From positions 1-53,768 of the forward strand of contig NZ_CP086116.1 of the NCBI RefSeq assembly GCF_016806835.2: DNA of 53,768 nt. The letters are read 5' to 3'. Shown piece after piece: positions 8,485-16,509 of the stretch; position 1 is the stretch's first letter, and every line of letters starts with the position of its first letter. A program made the translations under genes and the position numbers. Source of the DNA: Skermanella rosea (lineage in GTDB: Bacteria > Pseudomonadota > Alphaproteobacteria > Azospirillales > Azospirillaceae). The notes beneath the pieces were generated by a model, which saw nothing but the letters and a program-made list of their open reading frames with translations, had not been told where the DNA came from and made no database searches.

Positions 8485-8751
8485 TTAGCCATCCGGCGTG
8501 GACTTGTTCGGATCGCCTGCCTTGTCCATGTTCTCACCGAGGGTCGCTCCCTGTCTGATCCGGGACCGTGTAGGATCCGGCAGCGTAGCACCGTCGGCTA
8601 CCGTACCGGCCGCGGGCGCATCGGCCCTCGCTTCCGCCGCTGCCATTCCCATATCCCTGACGTCGCGAAACGTTCCGGGCGTTTGAGCGGGGGACCTGTC
8701 GGCGCCGGCAGGGGCATCTGGCGTCGCGATCCTTTCCGGCAGCGGGGGCAT
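8485..8751 (-). CDS. Hypothetical protein, 88 aa, Ala/Pro/Asp-rich
   Basis: Low-complexity product (MPPLPERIATPDAPAGADRSPAQ), apparently disordered, with no recognisable family. It lies 40 nt downstream of the HGGxTP-motif gene on the same strand and could be its operon partner. Its start codon lies inside a strong stem-loop (8738-8785) that could block initiation. Part of its coding sequence has a degraded echo downstream (around 8410-8470), which suggests an old duplication. 8235-8484 holds no other gene that I can support. Confidence 0.35.
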   Translation of the reverse strand: MPPLPERIATPDAPAGADRSPAQTPGTFRDVRDMGMAAAEARADAPAAGTVADGATLPDPTRSRIRQGATLGENMDKAGDPNKSTPDG

Positions 8752-8785
8752 GGACCTGCATCAGCCAATCCATGCCCCCGCTGCC
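8738..8785. promoter_or_regulatory. Perfect 16-bp stem-loop between two leftward genes
   Basis: GGCAGCGGGGGCATGG (8738-8753) and its exact reverse complement (8770-8785) are separated by 16 nt. No T run follows on either strand, so it is not a standard terminator. On the minus strand the stem contains the ATG (8751) of the downstream ORF, so it could control that ORF's translation or stabilise the upstream message. Confidence 0.6.
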
Positions 8786-8791
8786 GACGCG

Positions 8792-9352
8792 TCAACCTTC
8801 GCCGTGGTCGACGACCTCCATGGCTTGTAGGGCGTCCGCGATCCGTCGGGCCGTGTCGGTCGGGTTGTCGCCCTGCTTCGAGGCGATCAGTTCGGCGCGG
8901 AGCTTCGTCAACTGCCCGATCCGGCCGAGCAGCCGGTCCTGCCGAGCAGCCAGGTCGGGGCGCTTCGACACCGCGTCCGTGCTGATCCCGAAATCTCCGC
9001 TCGAACGCCGAAGCTCGGTCAGCTCAAGGCCGGCCCGATGGTGCAGCGAGTTCGGCGACCTGGCGATCTCGGCTTCCAGGTTGACCGCCCGGCGGAGCTG
9101 GATATGGCAGAGCCGCAGGGCGTCATCCACGCTGTTGAGGTCGATGCCATCCCATATCGCCTGCTCCTCCGGGCTGAGCGTCGAGCTGTATAGCCCGTGT
9201 TTGTGGTTCTCGTTCAGGTGGCCTCCGTTGCGCCCCTTCGGCGTCTTGCCCCCATGCAGACGGCACCGCTCGCGCCCTTTCATCGGAGGGACCTTGCAGG
9301 GTTCGCCGCGCCGGTTCAATGCGCCGCACTGGCGCTTAACGGGGGTGTTCAT
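8792..9352 (-). CDS. HGGxTP-motif protein, phage-type, 186 aa
   Basis: The N-terminus carries a compact Cys/His module (CGALNRRGEPCK...RCRLHGGKTPKGRNGG) characteristic of a family common in prophages and mobile elements, often near terminase genes. The rest is helical and charged (YSSTLSPEEQAIWDGI, a heptad-rich central part, then TDTARRIADALQAMEVV). The module is probably a small zinc-binding fold. No terminase or other packaging gene is nearby, so it is an isolated phage-derived gene here. No convincing ribosome binding site was found, and an internal start is possible. Confidence 0.65.
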   Translation of the reverse strand: MNTPVKRQCGALNRRGEPCKVPPMKGRERCRLHGGKTPKGRNGGHLNENHKHGLYSSTLSPEEQAIWDGIDLNSVDDALRLCHIQLRRAVNLEAEIARSPNSLHHRAGLELTELRRSSGDFGISTDAVSKRPDLAARQDRLLGRIGQLTKLRAELIASKQGDNPTDTARRIADALQAMEVVDHGEG

Positions 9353-9889
9353 GGGGTCGATCGCGAAATGGGTGGTGAACGAAGCGCATCGGGTTGCTCA
9401 ATCGAACGGACAGCATTGCTCATAATATGGATATTTTCTTATCGAAGGTAAAGCGTTGGGAATGAGGACTGATGACGGCGGCGGCTTTACGTACGTATGT
9501 AAGTATTCACTTAGAGAATTAGAATGATCATATGTATTCAGAAGAAGGAGTAGAAATTGACGGTTGAGTTTCGTGGGGTTGGTATGGTAATTCGATTGAG
9601 CCATCATCTTGCTATCTCCGAGATGTGGCGTGGTCTCTCATTGCCATGATGCAGACCCACGGCGCTCAGGCGCTCGAGCCCTGCAGGTGCCATCACCGCC
9701 TGCAGGGCTTTGTGCATCAGGGGGCTGCATGCGGAAGACTCCTGCCTAACCGCAATTATGCACCAAGCCGGACAGTACTCTGACGTTCTCTGATATTTTT
9801 CAATTTTTGATTGTGCAAACATGGGCTGGCCGTAGCGCCGATTAGACGGAGCTGCGATGATGAAGGGCCTTGAGGTTGGCGGGTTAGGC
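9353..9889. other. Gene-free stretch before the IS1380 remnant
   Basis: Short ORFs here (for example 9398-9607 and 9604-9822, both minus) lack ribosome binding sites and recognisable motifs. Base composition is mixed, with AT-rich patches around 9420-9600. A short inverted pair, CCTGCAGG-like (around 9680-9705), is present. I see no gene to support. Confidence 0.3.
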
Positions 9890-10550
9890 GGGATCGGGGC
9901 AGTCTGCCCCAGCGTTCAGGTGACGAGGCGGGGGGATCGCTCCAGGAGCAGGCGCAGTGTGTCGAATTGGGTAACCCGCCAGTGCGACCGGCGCGGCATT
10001 AGGGCGCGCGTCGACCATAGCAGCCAGTAGGCGCCGGCATGCAGGAATAGCCGGAACTGGTTGGCGGCGGCTTTGTGGCAAGAGGTGCGATCGGCGGCGA
10101 GGAGCGCCTTCCAGCTTTTGATGTAATTTTCCGCCTGGCCGCGGGCGTAATAGAGTTCCTCATAGAGCCCCGTCCTCAGCCGTGGCGCAGGATGGTGACG
10201 ATGAAATGGGTGTCCGGACCCTACAGCCCGACCTCGACCCGGGCGGCGATCCGCTTCAGCACCTGCCGGAACCCGGCGCAGTAAAGATCGACCAGGGCGC
10301 GGGCATCGGGCAGGTTCTCCAGGTGCGAGATGGTGGACTGCGAGCACAGGCCGGCACTGTCCGGCAGGCGGTCGAGCGCCAGCTTGAACGCCGGATCCCG
10401 GCGCAGGTTGTCGGCGTCGTTGCCGTCCTCATAGCCGGCCGCAATCATGAGCAGGCGGAAGTGGATGATCTCCGCCAGTCCATGAACGACCCGCCCGGGC
10501 GTCCGGGGGTCTTCCGGACACCCTGCAAGCCGGGCGGCAAAGGGGTAAGT
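9890..10550 (-). pseudogene. IS1380-family transposase remnant (middle and C-terminal parts)
   Basis: Minus-strand fragments match the known IS1380 transposase pattern. They are PGRVVHGLAEIIHFRLLMIAAGYEDGNDADNLRRDPAFKLALDRL (about 10500-10360), then VDLYCAGF, and in another frame LYEELYYARGQAENYIKSWK with HAGAYWLLWSTRALMPRRS and QFDTLRLLL (about 10170-9930). The catalytic middle is deleted and the frame is broken, so it is dead. No intact ends were found. An N-terminal piece of the same family lies at about 11970-12100 in the opposite orientation. Confidence 0.75.
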
Positions 10551-10840
10551 TCAACTGTGGCGGGCATGGCGGTCCGGCTTCGGTGGGATTGGTGTCAGCA
10601 GCCGAATCCTAAAACGGATCAGGGCTTTACGCTATGCCTGCCAGCCTTCGTGCATAATCACGGTTAGTTCTGTCAGATCATGAAGTGGCCGGGGGGGGGC
10701 GCTGATGCACACTCTGTTACCCCCATAGTAATAGATACAGGTCTCCAAAGCTGTACATAAGAGGAATTTGCTACGTGTTGACTATTTTTTTGGGAGGAAT
10801 ATTGTACATATTAGATGCACAATGAGAGGTAGAGGTAGAA

Positions 10841-11209
10841 ATGCCTGACAAGTTCGAACCTGTTTGGGTGGACTCGCTCAAGGTTGCAGCACAAGGTACT
10901 AGTGGTCAGACTGCTCATAGAGTGATTGAAATTGACGCAGGTCCTGACAGAGTGTTTGAACCTCAATCAATCAGATTCGAAGAGCATTCTCGCAGCGGGG
11001 GCGGCGCCATTTGGCATAAATTTCTTAAAGATCAGTATGTAATGGTGGATGTTCCTACTATTGTTGCTGGTCGTGAATATATTATAAAAATGCCAAGGAA
11101 AATAAAAATTGAGCTACATGCTGAAACTGGATCTGGCCCAGGGAACTACAATCGGGGTGCTTGGTTAAACGGCTATGTACAAGCGGAAACGCTAGAGTAT
11201 GATCGATAG
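10841..11209 (+). CDS. AT-rich hypothetical protein, 122 aa
   Basis: A purine-rich leader (GAGAGGTAGAGGTAGAA) precedes the ATG at 10841. The product is soluble with alternating hydrophobic residues (DQYVMVDVPTIVAGREYIIKMP) suggesting a mostly beta fold, and has no signal peptide. No family is recognised. Composition is markedly more AT-rich than the plasmid backbone and is shared with the exported protein gene downstream, so both probably arrived together. A stem-loop at 11292-11322 follows and may end its transcript. Confidence 0.55.
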   Translation: MPDKFEPVWVDSLKVAAQGTSGQTAHRVIEIDAGPDRVFEPQSIRFEEHSRSGGGAIWHKFLKDQYVMVDVPTIVAGREYIIKMPRKIKIELHAETGSGPGNYNRGAWLNGYVQAETLEYDR

Positions 11210-11291
11210 TCAGTAGAATATTCACTACGCTGAGATTTTATTGCCTGAGTACTTTGCTAATGGCATGCGTCTAATGGATCGTTCGACATTT

Positions 11292-11322
11292 AACTCATGA
11301 AGCCTGATTTCAGGCATGAGTT
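11292..11322 (+). terminator. Stem-loop after the 122-aa gene
   Basis: AACTCATG...CCTGA and TCAGG.CATGAGTT pair with a small internal bulge and a short loop. No long T run follows, so terminator function is tentative. The rest of 11210-11512 is AT-rich with no gene; it must hold the promoter of the next gene. Confidence 0.45.
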
Positions 11323-11512
11323 CTTAAACGAAACATTATACGCATACCATTAACCTTTTTATTATTTGCATTACATGCATGGAAAAAACGAGTGCATGTG
11401 AGTTAAATAAAATAAAAAGACCCTGAGGGATGTATTAGTGGTATTTGGTTTAAAGTAAAATATATCTAGATTTTATCAGTTTGTCCTGTATAATTAAATA
11501 AAAGGAGAAAAA

Positions 11513-11842
11513 ATGCGTAAGATCGTATTGATAATTCACTGTTCATGCTATTTGATGCCAGTATTAGCATTTGCTGGTCCTGGTGTTACGAACACTTGGT
11601 CATCAACAAATCTATCGCAGTCTGATTGTATGGTTCGCGCTGAAACTGTCATAAAAAGTATGAAACCAGATTCTACTGAAATTTCTAATCAAACTACTAT
11701 TGGTTCTGGTGATGGGTCAGATGGATATACGTATTTTGTTCGGTGCGTAACAGAAAAGCAAATTGTTTTCTTTGGTGCTGCAGGGCCTTCATTAGATAAT
11801 ACTAAATTATTAGTTGTAACTCTCCGCGATAGATTCAGATAG
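11513..11842 (+). CDS. Small exported protein, 109 aa
   Basis: A strong AGGAG lies 5 nt before the ATG. The N-terminus (MRKIVLIIHCSCYLMPVLAFA) is a signal peptide with probable cleavage after AFA. The mature part contains two further cysteines (SDCMVRAE and FVRCVTE) and ends in a basic tail. The pattern of short beta strands (TYFVRCVTEKQIVFFG) resembles small periplasmic proteins of unknown role. AT-rich like its upstream neighbour, it was probably acquired. It lies between two IS1380 fragments. Confidence 0.65.
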   Translation: MRKIVLIIHCSCYLMPVLAFAGPGVTNTWSSTNLSQSDCMVRAETVIKSMKPDSTEISNQTTIGSGDGSDGYTYFVRCVTEKQIVFFGAAGPSLDNTKLLVVTLRDRFR

Positions 11843-11969
11843 TTTTCTGTATTGGGCCCAAACTTGCCCGGATAATTCATGAGGGTCTGGCGGGAGCAAG
11901 TCAAAAGAGCGCAGCGGGGACGTCCAAAGGATTGATTTGGTGTAGGATTTCGGTGTTCAGACAAGATCT

Positions 11970-12100
11970 ACACGAACCCCGGAGGCGTCCCCGCCGTAAC
12001 CAACACTACAGGGTTCCTACCCGTCTTGTCACCGATGTGTGGCAAACCGGTGGTTGCTAAATTTGACGCAGGAAGGCTGTCCTCGGACAGCGGCGTCCTA
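11970..12100 (+). pseudogene. IS1380-family transposase, N-terminal fragment
   Basis: The frame reads ...SPMCGKPVVAKFDAGRLSSDSGVL, the conserved N-terminus of IS1380-family transposases (KPVxARFDGGRLSSDGG). It then stops matching. This is a truncated piece in the opposite orientation to the remnant at 9890-10550. The two may come from one element rearranged around the AT-rich genes between them, or from two copies. Confidence 0.65.
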
Positions 12101-12138
12101 CGAGCCAGCGTTCTATACATGGGGCGGAGTCGCCGTCT

Positions 12139-12465
12139 TCAGCCTTCTGCTTGCCCTTGCCCTGCTGGAGCGCCGCCGAAATACAGGTCGAGGGCGGCCA
12201 GGATTATCGGCGTTCGCCGCAGCCCGGTCACGGCGCTGATCCGGTCGATCGCTTCGACCGTTTCTGGTGTCAGCCAGAGCTTCTTGGACACCCCCACCTT
12301 AAGCGTCGGCCGGTAATTGATATCCCGGCCGACGCTCCGTGCCTTGACCAGCATCGGGATGGCCTTCTCGACGATGGCTCCCGGCTGATCCTTGATCCTG
12401 TCCCAGCAGTCCGGCGAGATCCTTCCGAAGTGAATGCCGACTTCCCTCTCGCCGCGCTGGGGCAT
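12139..12465 (-). CDS. Ribbon-helix-helix-like protein at the end of the transfer operon, 108 aa
   Basis: Start at 12465 (MPQRGEREVGIHFGRI), whose ribosome binding site GGGAG lies in the last codons of virB10. The C-terminal part (LTPETVEAIDRISAVTGLRRTPIILAALDLYF) fits a ribbon-helix-helix pattern. It overlaps no other gene and is the last gene of the leftward transfer operon. A role as operon regulator or relaxosome accessory is inferred from position and fold only. Confidence 0.55.
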   Translation of the reverse strand: MPQRGEREVGIHFGRISPDCWDRIKDQPGAIVEKAIPMLVKARSVGRDINYRPTLKVGVSKKLWLTPETVEAIDRISAVTGLRRTPIILAALDLYFGGAPAGQGQAEG

Positions 12466-12472
12466 TTTCTGA

Positions 12473-13555
12473 CTATCTCCCGGTCCTGAACTCATCCATC
12501 GGCACGTGCTGCGCGAGAACGATGCTGATCTCACGTGGCGGTACCTGTATCACCGGAGGGATGTCTAACTGCCGTCGTGCCCACTCGTCTATAGGACTCG
12601 CTGCACGGTTAGCAAAAATGCCCGCGATTGCGGCACCGACGCCACCTTCACCGCTGGCCTGGATGGACGTGCGGCCGATGTCCAGGAGGCTCGCCGCGGC
12701 CACGTAGCCGAGCTTGTGCCAGAAGAAACCGTTGACCTCGCCGCTGACGCCGGCCGTGCCGTCCGGATCGCCGGCCACGGTTTCGTTCAGGTCTATGGTG
12801 TCGCCCCGCGGCGGCGGCCGGGTCAGGCCGGTCCAGATGATTCCAAGCCGGGCCTGCCCCTCGTTCACTTGGGTCTGGTAGCGGCCGATGAACCGGGTGC
12901 CGCGCGGGATCGCCAGGCATTGCTTGTCGGCTGACCAGATATCCCGGGTCACCACCGCCGACACTGTGCCCGGCGACTCGCTGGTGATGCGCTGCTCCGT
13001 CATGGCGGCGATGTTGGTGCCGGCGTTCACCTGGCACTCGTAAGGGGCGACCAGGGAATGCCGGCTGTAGAGCTTGCTTGTCGGTGCGGCGCCGCCCGAT
13101 CCGCCGGCAGCGGCCTGCTCGATCGCCACGTTGCCGCCCGACGTGATCGTGATCGGCTTCAGCGGTGAGCGCATCGCCTCCCTCAGCAGCTCGGCCTTGG
13201 TCGGCCCTCTCGGACTACCGCCGCTCACGGCTCGAGCAACCGGCGCCGGAGCGGGTGCTGCCACGGGGGCAGGGGCGGGCATCGGGGCAGGGACCTCCGG
13301 TTCCGGCGGCTGCTTGACCTGGCTGTAATCCGTCGGCATGCCGTGCAGCGGGCGGGGTGTGCTCATCCTGGGTTCCGGGTCCGCCCGCTTCGGTTCGGGT
13401 TCGTCCCGGAACAGGGCAGGGCCGATGGTGATGCCCGCCAGCAGGGCGATCATCGCTGTGCCGCCCAGGGCGATCGGCCATTTCAGCATGGTGTGGATCG
13501 GTGGCCTGGGATCGTTCACCGACCGCGGGGGCTCGACGTGCTCGACCTGGGTCAT
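12473..13555 (-). CDS. virB10: VirB10-like T4SS inner/outer membrane channel protein, 360 aa
   Basis: VirB10 spans the envelope and forms the outer channel cap of the type IV secretion system. The start (MTQVEHVEPPRSV) overlaps the virB9 stop by 4 nt (ATGA); the longer upstream frame is a shadow of virB9. One transmembrane helix lies at about 30-50 (WPIALGGTAMIALLAGITIG). It is followed by a proline-rich periplasmic linker (EPEVPAPMPAPAPVAAPAPA) and the conserved beta-barrel domain (YSRHSLVAPYECQVNAGT, CLAIPRGTRFIGRY, IIWTGLTRPPPRGDTIDLN). Length is close to the family norm. Confidence 0.93.
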   Translation of the reverse strand: MTQVEHVEPPRSVNDPRPPIHTMLKWPIALGGTAMIALLAGITIGPALFRDEPEPKRADPEPRMSTPRPLHGMPTDYSQVKQPPEPEVPAPMPAPAPVAAPAPAPVARAVSGGSPRGPTKAELLREAMRSPLKPITITSGGNVAIEQAAAGGSGGAAPTSKLYSRHSLVAPYECQVNAGTNIAAMTEQRITSESPGTVSAVVTRDIWSADKQCLAIPRGTRFIGRYQTQVNEGQARLGIIWTGLTRPPPRGDTIDLNETVAGDPDGTAGVSGEVNGFFWHKLGYVAAASLLDIGRTSIQASGEGGVGAAIAGIFANRAASPIDEWARRQLDIPPVIQVPPREISIVLAQHVPMDEFRTGR

Positions 13556-14424
13556 GGCGCTGCTCTCTCGATGCGAAGGGTGGCGTTGTCGGTGCGCAAC
13601 TCCATGACGCGAGGAACCCCGTCGATCATGTAGGCGCCGTTGATCATGGTCGGGCTCGCGGGGCGCTCCTGGTCGCCCTCGATCAGCCAGACGGAAGGAA
13701 GGTCGAAGCCTGCGGACTGCGGGAACCGCAGGCAGGTATGCCGGCCGTCGTTGGAGACGTCGCCCGGCCGCAGGCCGAAGGCGCCGGGATCGCCGGACAG
13801 GGCGTAGTTGATGTCGGCCTGGGCGCACAGCTCGGGCGATTCGGGATCGGCCTCGGACAACACGCCATAGGGGTCCGACCAGCGGACCTTGGCGGTGTGA
13901 GTGCTCTTGGTGCCCTGGATGTAGACCGAGTAAATGCCGCGGGTGGTCAGCACCGTGCAGTCCTGGCGCGGGAACGACGGCTCCATCGTCACCTTGATCT
14001 GGAAGACCCACTTCTTTCCGACGCCGACGCCCATGCTCGACCAGCTCGGCGCGATGATGTTGCCGCTGCTGTCGCTGCACGTCGCGTCCTGCGGCTTCTC
14101 GCCGGGGCTGAACTCGAAGGTCGTTGAGAGGCCGTAGGGGATGTAGACCAGGTACCCATGGTTCGGGTGATAGGGCGGCATGTAGGTCAGCCCCTTGAAC
14201 CACTCCCGGTGCGGCTTCACCAAGCCGTCGCGCGTGGCAATAGCCACGGCCTTGGCCGGATCTTCCGCCGGCAGCTTCGGCAGGGTGTCCGGCAGCGGCG
14301 GCCGGGCTGGCGCCCTCGGCGCTTGAAGGGACGCCGAGGGGAGGGTGGGCAGGGGCGGCTCGTACTGGGACGACGCGCACCCTGCCAGGAGTGGGAAGAG
14401 TAGGAGAGCGGCGGAACGTCTCAT
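13552..14424 (-). CDS. virB9: VirB9/TrbG-like T4SS outer-membrane-complex protein with a lipobox, 290 aa
   Basis: The start at 14424 has AGGGA about 9 nt upstream. The N-terminus MRRSAALLLFPLLAGC is a lipoprotein signal with Cys16 as the lipidation site, unusual for VirB9, which is normally anchored through a separate VirB7. A proline-rich spacer follows, then the VirB9/TrbG core (TYMPPYHPNHGYLVYIPYGLSTTFEF, GIYSVYIQGTKSTHTAKVRWSDPYG) and a C-terminal beta domain (LPSVWLIEGDQERP, YMIDGVPRVMELRTDNATLRIER). It overlaps virB10 by 4 nt. Confidence 0.88.
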   Translation of the reverse strand: MRRSAALLLFPLLAGCASSQYEPPLPTLPSASLQAPRAPARPPLPDTLPKLPAEDPAKAVAIATRDGLVKPHREWFKGLTYMPPYHPNHGYLVYIPYGLSTTFEFSPGEKPQDATCSDSSGNIIAPSWSSMGVGVGKKWVFQIKVTMEPSFPRQDCTVLTTRGIYSVYIQGTKSTHTAKVRWSDPYGVLSEADPESPELCAQADINYALSGDPGAFGLRPGDVSNDGRHTCLRFPQSAGFDLPSVWLIEGDQERPASPTMINGAYMIDGVPRVMELRTDNATLRIERAAP

Positions 14425-14490
14425 TCGATGCGATCCCTGATCCAACATGACTTCAGCAGTATAGTAGTCATGGACACACGGAAAAAGCCG

Positions 14491-15171
14491 TCAGGCCCCG
14501 GGGGGAGGTGTCCAGTAGAAGCCTTTCACGATGAAACCGAACAGGTTGGCCTCGGCCTCCGCGTCGGTGCGGGGCGTGTGCTGCTCGAGATCCAGGTCGG
14601 CCGTCATTGGCGTTTGGCTGACCAGCTGGCTGTTTCGGTAGACGCTCTCGATCCAGTCCACCCGGTAGCGGGTGCCGTTGCCGGCCGGTGTTACGTTCGT
14701 CACCCGCGCCATGCGGGCATGGCCGGAGCGGATGAAGCTGTTGACCGGGTTCTCGTTCATGTAGGCCGCGACCGAGTGATAGACCGGGTCGGCCATGTAG
14801 ACCTGGGCGGCCAGGTACGAGCGGTTATAGGCCACGGCATCGGCCGGCACGTTGCGCCACAGCTCGACCCACCAGCGCACGAACTGCCGGCGCTTGGTTT
14901 CGTCGGCCATCAGCTCGCCGGTCACCTTGGACACGCTGACGACTTCGCCGGTGGTCCGGTTGCTTTCGATCGCAACGAACTGCAGGTCGTCCAGCTTGGC
15001 GAACTGGTGCTTATCGTAGGTCTGGATCCCAGCGAATACCGTGACGGCGATCAGCCCGGCGCCCAGGAACCAGGCCGCCTTGGTAGCGCCGGCCCCCTGG
15101 CCCTCATAAGCCCATCGGGCCTTCTTGTACTCATCGTCTTCCTTCCAACGGCCGCGGTTGATTCCGAACAT
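14491..15171 (-). CDS. virB8: VirB8-like T4SS assembly protein, 226 aa
   Basis: Bitopic inner-membrane assembly factor. The short cytoplasmic N-terminus (MFGINRGRWKEDDEYKKAR) is followed by one transmembrane helix (about 31-48, AAWFLGAGLIAVTVFAGI) and a periplasmic domain of the NTF2-like VirB8/TrbF fold (LMADETKRRQFVRWWVELWRNVP, MNENPVNSFIRSGHARMARV, YRVDWIES). Its length is typical. It lies between virB6 and virB9, with a 66-nt gap before virB9. Confidence 0.88.
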   Translation of the reverse strand: MFGINRGRWKEDDEYKKARWAYEGQGAGATKAAWFLGAGLIAVTVFAGIQTYDKHQFAKLDDLQFVAIESNRTTGEVVSVSKVTGELMADETKRRQFVRWWVELWRNVPADAVAYNRSYLAAQVYMADPVYHSVAAYMNENPVNSFIRSGHARMARVTNVTPAGNGTRYRVDWIESVYRNSQLVSQTPMTADLDLEQHTPRTDAEAEANLFGFIVKGFYWTPPPGA

Positions 15172-15194
15172 GGGGGACTCCTATCGGGGAATGG

Positions 15195-16337
15195 TCAGAA
15201 ACGGGGCGGGGGTAGCTGTCGCGGTGGCGGCAAGGTCTTCTGGCCCTGGCCAAGCATCCGCTGGACCGAGGCCGGGGCAAGGTCCCGGGCCTCCGTCCAG
15301 GTCGCGTCGATCGGCGGCTTGTTGAGCATGCGGGTGACGGACGGGGGCGGGCTGCCGATGGCACCGGCCGAACCGCCGGCAGCACCGGAGCCGGTCATGG
15401 CGTGGGGCGCACTGGCCGACCGGGAGATCGCGGCGGCGCGAGACATGGCCAGGGCGCCCAGCCCCACGGTGCCGATGGTGCCGACCGCCGAGGCTGCGGC
15501 GCCGGCCAGCTGACCGACAGTCCTGCCGACGTCATGCAGGCCCAGGGTCGGCATGCCGCTGATCTGCTCGCGGGCGATGTCGGTGGTGTACTTGAACAGC
15601 AGGGCGAAGAAGAACATGACGACCAGCAGCGACAGCGACTGGCCGACGTGGAGCTGCCCGCTCAGGTCCAGGGCTTCCAGCACCATGAAGAACAGGCCGG
15701 TGGCAAGGCCAAGCACCAGCATCTGGACACCATAGGCCAGGATGCGCGCGAGACCGGGCGCCGCCATGAACCGAGTCCCGTCGAACATCATGAACGCCAG
15801 GAAGACGAGCGCCACCACGGTGGCGAGCTTGAACACCACGAAGAATAGCATGATCCAGGCCGCCATGAACACTGACAGCAGGATCGTGCCCAGGCACCCG
15901 ATCAGCAGCAGCAGGTGTGCGACCGTGTCCTGGGTGCTGCCGAAGATCACCCGCATCCACGAGACGTTTTCGGTGTACATCCGGCCCGCCAGCTCCAGCG
16001 CGCGGACAATCACCGTGCCGGGCGCCAGCTGCAGGATGTCGAACCCCGCGGCATTGGCCCCGAAGCTGCCCATCTGGTTGACGTAACTGTCGGTCAGCGG
16101 CATCCACTGGCTCGACACCAGGATCAGGATCATCAGCTGGATGTATCGGATCACGAACGCGGCCAGCGGCGCCAGGTCGCGCTGCCACATGAACTTGGTC
16201 AACGCGATCACGAACAGCAGCGTGCCGGTGATCAGGTACACTGGCTGCAACGCCCCGTCGATGGTGGACCCGGTCGCCGTGACCCGGGCCAGCATCTCGG
16301 TGATGGCGGCGTTCAGATAGGCGTAGTCAGCGTCCAT
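15195..16337 (-). CDS. virB6: VirB6/TrbL-like T4SS inner-membrane channel protein, 380 aa
   Basis: Polytopic protein with about six transmembrane helices (for example LITGTLLFVIALTKF, FVIRYIQLMILILVSS, LLIGCLGTILLSVFMAAWIMLFFVVFK, LLVVMFFFALLFKY) and a long Gly/Ala/Pro-rich cytoplasmic tail (from about 270). GGAGG 8 nt upstream favours the ATG at 16337 over the GTG at 16340. Its first codons overlap the end of the small lipoprotein gene, so the two are coupled. Confidence 0.9.
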   Translation of the reverse strand: MDADYAYLNAAITEMLARVTATGSTIDGALQPVYLITGTLLFVIALTKFMWQRDLAPLAAFVIRYIQLMILILVSSQWMPLTDSYVNQMGSFGANAAGFDILQLAPGTVIVRALELAGRMYTENVSWMRVIFGSTQDTVAHLLLLIGCLGTILLSVFMAAWIMLFFVVFKLATVVALVFLAFMMFDGTRFMAAPGLARILAYGVQMLVLGLATGLFFMVLEALDLSGQLHVGQSLSLLVVMFFFALLFKYTTDIAREQISGMPTLGLHDVGRTVGQLAGAAASAVGTIGTVGLGALAMSRAAAISRSASAPHAMTGSGAAGGSAGAIGSPPPSVTRMLNKPPIDATWTEARDLAPASVQRMLGQGQKTLPPPRQLPPPRF

Positions 16338-16497
16338 CACCCTCGTCCTCCGCGCCCCCCAGGAAGGGCTTGGTGATCTTGCAGTTGTCGCATTTCGTCA
16401 GGTTGGACATGAACTCGTCCGACTTCTTCTTCTGCTCCGCATCCCAGCAGCCGGACAGGGCAACAAGCAGGACCGAGGCGGTTATCAGAATTTTCAT
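16327..16497 (-). CDS. VirB7-like small lipoprotein, 56 aa
   Basis: Short gene with GGAGG upstream of the ATG at 16497. It encodes MKILITASVLLVALSGCW, a lipoprotein signal with Cys17, then a charged 40-residue mature part. The position between the VirB5-like gene and virB6, the length, and the lipobox fit VirB7 or an entry-exclusion-type lipoprotein. Residues about 29-48 (FMSNLTKCDNCKITKPFLG) are closely similar to the extreme C-terminus of the neighbouring beta-helix protein (FMSTLTTCSNCTITRPFLG), including both cysteines. That shared tail suggests a common binding partner or disulfide pairing of the two proteins. Confidence 0.8.
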   Translation of the reverse strand: MKILITASVLLVALSGCWDAEQKKKSDEFMSNLTKCDNCKITKPFLGGAEDEGDGR

Positions 16498-16509
16498 TTC
16501 AGTATCCTC

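Noticed and set aside
9890-12100. One composite transposon made of two IS1380 copies around the AT-rich genes
   Set aside because: Both IS1380 pieces are truncated, lack recognisable ends and target duplications, and represent different parts of the transposase, so a composite unit cannot be supported.
12473-14380. A 635-codon frame that would extend VirB10 upstream
   Set aside because: The first 275 codons lie over virB9 in another frame and have a shadow composition. VirB10 starts at 13555 with the normal ATGA overlap.
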